A DNA stretch of 64,000 nucleotides from Pseudomonas sp. B21-040. Its GTDB lineage: Bacteria > Pseudomonadota > Gammaproteobacteria > Pseudomonadales > Pseudomonadaceae. Of the stretch, positions 54,170-62,700 are shown one piece after another; position 1 is the stretch's first letter, and each line of letters opens with the position of its first letter. The notes below the pieces were generated by a model. It was given only the letters and a program-made list of their open reading frames with translations, was not told the origin of the DNA and made no database searches. The stretch covers positions 2,597,501-2,661,500 of the forward strand of contig NZ_CP087176.1 of the NCBI RefSeq assembly GCF_024748695.1, given 5' to 3'. The position numbers and the translations under genes are program-made.

Positions 54170-54284
54170 TTACTCCTTGAAGTAGAAGTGATCTTTTGCA
54201 CCTGGGATTTTACCCGTTCTGGTGTTTTCAATCGGTCGTAGATTAAAGTGAGCAGCCTGGTCGCCTTTGTTCCCAGGCTCAAGG
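54170..54284 (-). pseudogene. Rhs-type toxin C-terminal tip remnant (module 4)
   Basis: The frame reads EPGNKGDQAAHFNLRPIENT, then RTGKIPGAKDHFYFKE and TAA. The DQ-AHFN-RPIENTRTG-PG-DH pattern is a common ending of polymorphic toxins with nuclease-type folds. No core precedes it; the frame runs open through the palindromic element and stops there for practical purposes. It is followed at once by its immunity-like gene. Confidence 0.6.
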
Positions 54285-54335
54285 CGAAAAGGGGACGGAT
54301 TTATTTTCTTTCGTAAAAATAAATCTGTCCCCTTT
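54285..54335. repeat. Palindromic element, copy 3
   Basis: The same arms (GAAAAGGGGACGGATTTATT / complement, one mismatch in the right arm, AAATCTGTCC) at the upstream edge of the module 4 tip. Downstream poly-T on the plus strand is followed by repeated TTTTTTG. Confidence 0.88.
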
Positions 54336-54454
54336 GTTTTTTGTTTTTTGTTTTTGTAATTTGTGGAAAATTCTACAACAGTTCCTAGCGTCTTGGGCTC
54401 GATGATGTGTAGTATCGCCACCTTCATTTATTTAGTTCTCTTTGTGTTTTTGTC

Positions 54455-54742
54455 CTACAGTAGTTGATAACTAAATCTTTCATCCCATCCAAATTTTTCA
54501 TCCTGTTCTTTCGCTCTTTCAAGTATATTCACAATTTGTTCGTAAGGAATGCCCATGGCGTCCCTAGAGTCTTTTGAGTTTTTCCAAATTAGCTCCAGCG
54601 GTCGCTCCGCATTCGCGCTCAGCAAATCCCATAAGGCGTTTAGGTTGTTTCCATAGTATTCGGTGATTCCCAGCACTGATGTGAGTTTTTTGTGAAAATC
54701 TGCTTCTGATTTTATTGTGGTGCCGTCTAGTTCTATTATCAT
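54455..54742 (-). CDS. Barstar-family immunity protein
   Basis: The 95-residue protein matches barstar: IIELDGTTIKSEADFHKKL, the core EYYGNNLNALWDLLS and the following acidic helix. Barstar blocks the active site of barnase-type RNases. ATG at 54742 with an AGGGAC site is preferred over a TTG nine codons upstream. It follows the barnase-type toxin tip by 10 bases and so is its cognate antidote. Confidence 0.88.
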   Translation of the reverse strand: MIIELDGTTIKSEADFHKKLTSVLGITEYYGNNLNALWDLLSANAERPLELIWKNSKDSRDAMGIPYEQIVNILERAKEQDEKFGWDERFSYQLL

Positions 54743-54752
54743 TTTTTCGTCC

Positions 54753-56040
54753 CTACTTCCATTTTCCAATGGCCTTTACCGTGTCGTAATGATCGCTGGT
54801 GATATAAAGCAGCCCGTCGTCGGAATAGAGCAGTCGAGTCCCTGGCTGATTGCTTCGAGACATCGTGTTGTTTATCCCAACATCTGCTTCGTACCAAGTG
54901 CGTCCTGGTGATGACGGTAATACATTAGTGTCATTGTGAAAGATATCACCGCCCAATTGACCTCCTGGAACACTGTTGTTCAATGCTTTCCCAGGTTTCC
55001 ATCCACCTTGTGCTGCTTGCACTTTCGTCACGTAATTGTTGGGGAGTTGTCCGGTCGTTCTTAAGCTATCTACGGCGCCGTTGGCTGCTTCAGTCGTTTG
55101 TAGATCGCGTTTCAGGGCCGCATACTTAGCAGCGTTATGAGCCGAGTTGTCGGACGCTTCCGGACCCTTGCACTCCGTACTTGCCAGCCCCAACGGATCC
55201 ACCCACCCCGTAGGGTTAGGCACGTACTGGTAGTTGTTCAACCCACCCGCAAGCTTGATCGGATCCGGCGTCAGATACCGCCCGGTCCCCGGATTGTAGT
55301 AGCGATGCCGGTTGTAGTGTAAGCCCGTCTCCGCATCGAAGTACTGCCCCTGAAACCGCAAAGGGTTGTCGATTTCGGCAACATCGAGTGCAGCGAGATT
55401 GCCATAAGCGCGATACTTGGCAGACCACATGATCTCGCCGCTGTAGTCGGTGAGCTCCTGCGGTGTTCCCAGATGGTCGAGTTGGTAGTAAAACGGCGTC
55501 GCCTTCAGCGGGCCTTCGCCATCAAGCATCACCAGTGGACGGAAGCTACCCGGTTCATAAACGTAAGTGCGATAGCGGTTGTCAGCGCTTTCGGCGATCA
55601 GGCGTTCGCCTTGCCACAGGAATTCAGTGGTGCTGCCATCGACAGTTTTTTCGATGCGTCGGCCGAACGCGTCGTACTTGTAGGACGCGAGGCTGCCCCC
55701 CGGCAGACTGGCACCAATCAAACGGTGCTGGCAGTCATAACGGTATTCGGTGACGAGTTTCTGCCCGGTGCCGCGACGTTCGCGGGTCAGGTTGCCGTAG
55801 GCGTCGTAGTCGTAGTGGCGGTCGCCCTGCATCAGCAGGCGGTTACCTTTGACGTTGGCCAGGTTTGCGCTGGCTTGGTCGCCTTGGCCCAGCAAGTTCC
55901 CGGCGGGATCGTGGGCGAAGCTTTCCGGGGTGCTGCCTCGGACGTTGATCAGGCGATCGAGCGGGTCGTAGTGGTAGCTGCGATTGCCTTTGCGGCTGTC
56001 GTCGATGCCGGCGAGGTTGCCGTTGGCGTCGTAGGCGTAA
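54753..56040 (-). CDS. Displaced Rhs C-terminal cassette with barnase-type RNase toxin (module 3)
   Basis: The frame starts in the middle of Rhs core repeats (YDANGNLAGIDDSRKGNRSYHYD) right at a palindromic element, so it has no natural start; the first candidate is a TTG at 55895. It runs through the Rhs end motif DPIKLAGGLNNYQYVPNPTG/WVDPLGL to a tip of about 140 residues. The tip matches barnase: LPNNYVTKVQAAQGGWKPGK, VPGGQLGGDIFHND, SSPGRTWYEADVGI (catalytic Glu) and ITSDHYDTVKAIG (catalytic His). It is probably silent unless recombined behind an intact rhs core. Confidence 0.82.
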
Positions 56041-56093
56041 GTGAAAAGGGGACGGATTTATTTTCTTTCGCTGAAAATAAATCCGTCCCCTTT
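56041..56093. repeat. Palindromic element, copy 4
   Basis: Same arms as copies 2 and 3 (GAAAAGGGGACGGATTTATT and complement) with a CTTTCGCT loop. It abuts the first base of the module 3 Rhs frame. Confidence 0.9.
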
Positions 56094-56132
56094 ATTGTTG
56101 CTTTATTGTTTTGCTGGCCTGTTTTTGGTGAG

Positions 56133-56522
56133 TTAAAGTGGATAGTCACAACGCCATGGAGCTGTGAACAACTCTGGGTTGACTTGGTTGTTTTTCAAAA
56201 AGCTATTTATTTCTTCTTCTGAATTCAACTCTTCAAAATTTTCTATATTTATGTCGCGGTCATCTATGCCGTCGCTAGTTTCGAGTGTCTCAATAGGTAC
56301 TGAAAATATTATGATCGCGTACCGAGAGTTTTTTGAATTGTTTATAAAGTCATAGTATCGAAAAGGATCGTTCGTTAGAAATTTATATTTGTAAATTGCA
56401 TATATCGCGGCCCATTTACGCGACAGTTGGTCTTCAGAGTTCAATTCTTGCGCAATTGAGTCGTAGCTTTTGCCGTCGAGACCGTACCAAACACTTCGTG
56501 GGATTGTTTTCTGCTCGTTCAT
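56133..56522 (-). CDS. Immunity-like protein of module 2
   Basis: The 129-residue protein (SVWYGLDGKSYDSIAQEL, SRKWAAIYAIYKYKFLTND) is AT-rich and acidic. Its ATG overlaps the TGA of the preceding toxin tip as ATGA, the usual toxin-immunity junction. I do not recognise the family. Confidence 0.65.
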   Translation of the reverse strand: MNEQKTIPRSVWYGLDGKSYDSIAQELNSEDQLSRKWAAIYAIYKYKFLTNDPFRYYDFINNSKNSRYAIIIFSVPIETLETSDGIDDRDINIENFEELNSEEEINSFLKNNQVNPELFTAPWRCDYPL

Positions 56523-59196
56523 TTTTGCCCCTCAAATTGATTTGGCCAGTAGATACGGATTACTTTGCCGTCTTTTGGATGTAGTTGCAAATGTGGCAAG
56601 GCGGCATGGGGGTCAGTAGGGCTGTGATTCGCCATGTATACTTTTCTGGTTTCGATGTTGGAAACGGGTGTGTCGTCCCAGTGGTAGTATGACTCTTTCC
56701 CTTCGGGAGTTACAAAGTAGTCTTTGGCGGTCACGGAGTTAAATTCTTCGGCGTTTCTATAGCCTTCACCTACGTATTTCCCTCTAAATAGCTCCTCAGC
56801 CTCTCCTCTGCTGTTAACCGTTACATCTTTCGCCCCGCGATCAAGCTGATCGGAGGCTCTTTTAACTGAAGGGCTTGACCAAGTAACCTCCGGGGTTGGC
56901 GGCTCCTTAGTCTCAACTTTAGCTTTGTCGGCGGGATTTTTCGAATCAGGATTGCTCCCGGCCCCTGGACATCCATTCAACCCCAACGGATCCACCCACC
57001 CCGTAGGGTTAGGCACGTACTGGTAGTTGTTCAACCCACCCGCAAGCTTGATCGGATCCGGCGTCAGATACCGCCCGGTCCCCGGATTGTAGTAGCGATG
57101 CCGGTTGTAATGTAAGCCTGTCTCCGCATCGAAATACTGACCCTGAAAGCGCAACGGGTTGTCGATTTCGGCGACATCCAGTGCAGCGAGGTTGCCGTAG
57201 GCGCGGTACTTGGCTGACCACATGATCTCACCGCTGTAATCAATGAGCTCCTGCGGCGTACCCAGATGATCGAGTTGATAGTAAAACGGCGTCGCTTTCA
57301 GCGGACCTTCGCCGTCGAGCATCGCCAGCGGGCGGAAGCTGCCCGGTTCGTAGATGTACGTGCGATAGCGGTTGTCAGCGCTTTCGGCAACGAGGCGCTC
57401 GCCTTGCCAGAGGAATTCGGTGGTGCTGCCGTCGACGGTTTTTTCGATGCGACGACCGAAGGCGTCGTACTTGTAGCTCGCGACGCTACCGCCCGGCAGG
57501 CTGGCGCCGATCAAGCGGTGCTGGCAGTCGTAACGGTATTCGGTGACGAGTTTCTGTCCGGTGCCGCGACGTTCGCGAGTCAGGTTGCCGTAGGCGTCGT
57601 AGTCGTAGTGGCGGTCGCCTTGCATGAGCAGGCGGTTGCCTTTGACGTTGGCCAGGTTCGCGGTGGGCTGGTCGCCTTGGCCCAGCAAGTTGCCGGCGGG
57701 GTCATGGGCGAAGCTTTCCGGGGTGGTGCCGCGAACGTTGATCAGGCGATCGAGCGGGTCGTAGTGGTAGCTGCGATTTCCCTTGCGGCTGTCGTCGATG
57801 CCGGCGAGGTTGCCGTTGGCGTCGTAGGCGTAGCGGCGGTGGAACAGGTTTCTATCTTTTTGGCTGACGCTGTGTGCTTGCAGACGGCCTTGATCGTCGT
57901 ACTGATACTCGCTGAGTAGCAGGCCTTGTTGGCGTTTTTGCTCGAGACCGGCGTTGAACTGATGGGTGGTCAGGCGCGAGCCGTTGAGGTCGATGCTGCT
58001 TAGTTGGCCGCCGCGCTGGTGGCGGTAATCGAGCTTACTGCCGTCCGGAAGGCGGCAGTGGCTGAGTTGTCCAACGCTGTCGTACTCGTAGCGCAGGGTG
58101 CCCCAGCCTTGGTGTTCGGTGATCAGGCGGTCTTGCAGATCGTATTCATACGCCAGCGGCCAGTTGCCGTCGTCGACGTTGACCAGACGGCCAAGGGCGT
58201 CATAGCTGTAATGGACTTCCTCGCCATTGGCCAGGGTTTTGACCAGTAAGCGGCCAGCAGCGTCGCGCTGATATTCAGTGACAAGTTCACTGCCATCGTC
58301 GCCGAACTCGGTTTTCTTCAGCAGTTGGCCGTTGAGGTCGTACTCGTAGGCGGTGCGGCGCCCGTCGAAACCGGTTTCCTGCTGGATCAAGCCGTTGGCG
58401 TGGTAGTCGAGGTGGTAGTGCTCGCCGCGTTCGTTCTCGATCTCAGTCAGCAGCAGGCGCGAGTTGTCGTAGCGATAACGCAACTGGCTGCCGTCCGGAT
58501 TGATCCGGCGGCTGACCAGGTGCAGACCATCGGCGTACTCGTAGCGAGTCACGCGGCCTAGCTCATCGCGTTCGGCGGTGATACGACCATAAGGGTTGTA
58601 GGTGAACGCACGGGTGGCGCCACCGGGCAGGGTGACTTGCGTCAGGCGGCCGACAGCATCCCACTGGTAGTGGGTGATCGCACCGGTTTCTTCCTGACGG
58701 GTAATCTGTCGACCCAGCGCGTCGTAGCGGTATTTGCGCTGGCCGCCGTCGGGCAGGCGTTCCTCCAGCAATTGACCGAGGTTGTTCCAGCCCAATTGAT
58801 GGCGGCTGCCATCAGGATGACGAATTTCCAACAGGCGACCCTGACGGTCGTAGCTGTAGTCGGTTTCGTTTCCATGGGGGTCGGTTTGCTGGGTGATATC
58901 GCCCTGACGGTTGCGCTCGTACTTCCAGCGAGCTCTGCCGCGTTGCACATCGATGAGTTGGCCATCGTAGTAGTTGTAGCGAGTCGGTTCATCTTCTGGA
59001 GGTACAACCGCAATCAAACGTCCGGCGTCGTTGTATTGGTATTCGGTGACGGCTCCCAGTGCGTCTTTTTCAGCGATCAGGCGACCTTCGCTGTCATACG
59101 CTCTTTGCGTTTCCGCTCCGTCGGGGGCGGTCTCGCTGATAAGTCGCGCATTTTCGTCATGTACGTAAACCTGCTCGCTGCCATCGGCGTTAAGAA
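56519..59196 (-). CDS. Displaced Rhs C-terminal cassette with unknown toxin tip (module 2)
   Basis: The frame is open from a palindromic element at 59197 to its stop and is nearly identical to the second half of the full-length Rhs gene (GAVTEYQYNDAGRLIAVVPPEDEPTRY onward through dozens of YD repeats to WVDPLGL). No true start exists; the first candidate is a TTG at 59017. The tip of about 150 residues (SPSVKRASDQLDRGAKDVTV, EAEELFRGKYVGEGYRN, KESYYHWDDTP, HLQLHPKDGKVIRIYW) is a toxin type I cannot name, although its composition suggests a nuclease-like fold. The next gene is its immunity gene. Confidence 0.8.
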
Positions 59197-59250
59197 TGAA
59201 AAGTGGAAGGATTTATTTTCTTGCGTGAAAATAAATCCGTCCACTTTTTC
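59197..59250. repeat. Palindromic element, copy 5
   Basis: TGAAAAGTGGAAGGATTTATT, a TTGCGT loop and its imperfect complement; this copy differs in the arm ends (AGTGGAAGG / CCGTCCACTT). It abuts the first base of the module 2 Rhs frame, just as copy 4 does for module 3. Confidence 0.88.
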
Positions 59251-59292
59251 TTGTCCCCTTTTTTCTTATAGTTCTTGGTTTGATGAGTTTCT

Positions 59293-59724
59293 TCACGGCT
59301 TTTTGAAAGGAAATGTCTCGCCTGTAATAATTATTTGCTCTTCCTGTATAACAACATTTTTTATGCTGTTGACTACTAATTTTAGGTTTTTGGAATTTGG
59401 AAATAATGAGTCTAGTAAGTCGAAATATAGATAATCGTTAATAAGGGTGGCGGCTAGGTTTGGTTTGTGTTCAATAAGCTGCGTGAAGCTTGCATAGTTG
59501 GCTTCTTTTAGGTTTTCAATGTCCGCGAATCCTTGTTGAGAATCATCGATTTTGCATTGGTGAATAAAGGAGTCTGCACTTTTTAGAAAATTTTCTGTTA
59601 GCTCTTTAACGTTTATGGTTAATTCATATTCCGTTGTCTCAAGTCCAGGGTTTTCTCCAAAGCCAAGACTTCTATAGCCAATTTCGCTCGGGTTGATGGC
59701 CAAGCTAGCAGATCTGAAATTCAT
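59293..59724 (-). CDS. Immunity protein of the full-length Rhs toxin
   Basis: The 143-residue protein (AINPSEIGYRSLGFGENPGLETTEYELTI... in outline) starts with ATG overlapping the Rhs stop codon by 4 bases. It is AT-rich in comparison with the Rhs core. By position and coupling it neutralises the nucleotidyltransferase-like tip. I do not recognise the family. Confidence 0.7.
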   Translation of the reverse strand: MNFRSASLAINPSEIGYRSLGFGENPGLETTEYELTINVKELTENFLKSADSFIHQCKIDDSQQGFADIENLKEANYASFTQLIEHKPNLAATLINDYLYFDLLDSLFPNSKNLKLVVNSIKNVVIQEEQIIITGETFPFKKP

Positions 59725-62700
59725 GGTGCTGTTCCCGGTGGTAGGAGAGTAATGGTTCCATCTTCATCTAGCGTAATGGAACCTGATGGTTTGTACTCTT
59801 GCCCTGCTTTAGGGTCGAGACCAGAGCGTGTTCCGGAGCGTTGGAAGAACTCTTCCGGCGATTTTATTTCTTCGATGTTTGCGGTTTTATTTCCGGGTAC
59901 GATCCTTGTTTTCTCAAGCGATAAGAAGCCTTCTCTTAACTCAAATTTACCTTCGAGGGATTTAACATGCTTTCCCGCTTGATTTGCATTTAGGTGACCG
60001 AATCCAACGTCTAAGTCGCTACCAGGGAGGTTGTCACCCCTGACCCTGCTTCCTCCGATCACGACCGAGGTTCCCTTTTTATAGGAGTCTTCAAGAATCA
60101 TTTGCGCTTGCTCTTTAGGCAACCCCGGAAGGTGTTCTTGCAAAAATACTGCTTGCTCTTCAGGCCCGGAAGTTTTTATAACTGTTTTTTCGGGGTATTT
60201 AGTGAATACCGATTTTTCTGTCCATTTTTTAGGCGGTTCCGCGTCCGGGCATTCTCCTAGCGTGGAATGTAAGCCCAACGGATCCACCCACCCCGTAGGG
60301 TTAGGCACGTACTGGTAGTTGTTCAACCCACCCGCAAGCTTGATCGGATCCGGCGTCAGATACCGCCCGGTCCCCGGATTGTAGTAGCGATGCCGGTTGT
60401 AGTGTAAGCCCGTCTCCGCATCGAAGTACTGCCCCTGAAACCGCAGCGGGTTGTCAATTTCGGCAACATCGAGTGCAGCGAGATTGCCATAAGCGCGGTA
60501 CTTGGCAGACCACATGATCTCACCGCTGTAGTCAGTGAGCTCCTGCGGCGTACCCAGATGATCGAGCTGATAGTAAAACGGCGTCGCCCTCAGTGGACCT
60601 TCGCCATCCAGCATCACCAGCGGACGGAAACTACCTGGTTCATAAACGTAAGTGCGATAGCGGTTGTCAGCGCTTTCGGCGATCAGGCGTTCGCCTTGCC
60701 ACAGGAATTCAGTGGTGCTGCCATCGACAGTTTTTTCGATGCGCCGGCCGAAGGCGTCGTATTTATAGGACGCGACACTACCCCCCGGCAGACTGGCACC
60801 AATCAAACGGTGCTGGCAGTCGTAACGGTATTCGGTGACGAGTTTCTGCCCGGTGCCGCGACGTTCGCGGGTCAGGTTGCCGTAGGCGTCGTAGTCGTAG
60901 TGGCGGTCGCCCTGCATCAGCAGGCGGTTACCTTTGACGTTGGCCAGGTTTGCGCTGGCTTGGTCGCCTTGGCCCAGCAAGTTCCCGGCGGGATCGTGGG
61001 CGAAGCTTTCCGGGGTGCTGCCTCGGACGTTGATCAGGCGATCGAGCGGGTCGTAGTGGTAGCTGCGATTGCCTTTGCGGCTGTCGTCGATGCCGGCGAG
61101 GTTGCCGTTGGCGTCGTAGGCGTAGCGGCGGTGGAACAGGTTGCGTTCCTGCTGGCTGACGGTGTGAGCCTGCAGCCGGCCTTGTTCGTCGTACTGGTAC
61201 TGGCTGAGCAGCAGGCCTTGCTGGCGCTGAAGTTCCTGACCAGCGCTGAACTGGTGCGTGGTCAGGCGCGAGCCGTTGAGGTCGATGCTGTTCAGGCGGC
61301 CACCGGCTTGGTGGCGATAGTCGAGTTTGCTGCCATCGGGCAGGCGGCAGTGGCTCAGTTGGCCGAGCGAGTCGTACTCGTAACGTAGCGTGCCCCAGCC
61401 TTGATGTTCGGTGATCAAGCGATCTTGCAGGTCATATTCGTAGGCGAGGGGCCAGTTGCCATCGTCGACGTTGACCAAGCGGCCGAAGGCGTCGTAGCTG
61501 TAGTGGATTTCCTCGCTATCGGCTAGCGTCTTGACCAGCAACCGGCCAGCGGCATCGCGTTGATATTCGGTAATCAGTTCGCTGCCGTCGTCGCCGAATT
61601 CGGTTTTTTTCAGCAATTGGCCGTTGAGGTCGTACTCGTAGGCGGTGCGACGACCATCGAAACCGGTTTCCTGCTGGATCAGGCCATTGGCGTAGTAATC
61701 GAGGTGGTAGTGCTCGCCACGTTCGTTTTCGATCTCGGTCAGCAGCAGGCGAGAGTTGTCGTAGCGGTAGCGCAGTTGGCTGCCGTCCGGATTCAGGCGG
61801 CGGCTGACCAGGTGCAGGCCATCGGCGTATTCGTAGCGAGTGATGCGCCCCAGCTCATCGCGCTCGGCGGTGACTTTGCCATAGGCGTTGTAGGTAAATG
61901 CACGGGTCGCGCCACCGGGCAGGGTCACTTGTGCGAGGCGATTGGCGGCGTCCCATTGGTAGTGGGTGATCGCGCCGGTTTCTTCCTGACGGGTGATTTG
62001 CCGGCCCAAGGCGTCGTAACGGTATTTGCGTTGACCGCCGTCAGGCAGGCTTTCTTCCAGCAGTTGTCCGAGGTTGTTCCAGCCCAGTTGATGGCGGCTG
62101 CCATCGGGATGACGGATTTCCAGCAAGCGGCCTTGGCGGTCGTAGCTGTAGAGGGTGGCGTTGCCGTGCGGATCGATCTGCTGGGTTATGTCGCCCTGAT
62201 TGTTGCGCTGATACTTCCACGTGGCTTTGCCGCGATGGACATCGCTCACGAACCCATTGCTGTATTCGTACGTGACCGGTTCATCTTCCGGAGGAATGAC
62301 CGCCGTCATCAAGCCGTCTTCGTCGTACCGGTATTCGGTCACGGCGCCCAGCGGATCTTTTTCTGCGATCAACTGGCCCTTGTCGTCGTAGGCCTTGAGG
62401 TGTTCCGCGCCATCGGGGTCGATCTTGCTGATCAACCGCGCTTTATCGTCGTGGGTATAAACCTCTTCGCTGCCATCGGCGTTGGTAACCGTGACGCTAC
62501 CTTTATCGTCCCAGACGTAGTGCGCTTCCATCTGCGAGAAACTCGCCCAGTGATGGACGCAGCGCGCGAGCTTGCCTTCGTTCTCCCATTCCCAGAAGAA
62601 ACTGGCGCCACCCGCCAATTGCCGTTCGAGAATCACGTGCTGATCGTTGTAGCGATAGTGCTCGGCTTCACCGGCCGCGTTCTTCGCTTCAATCAGGCGA

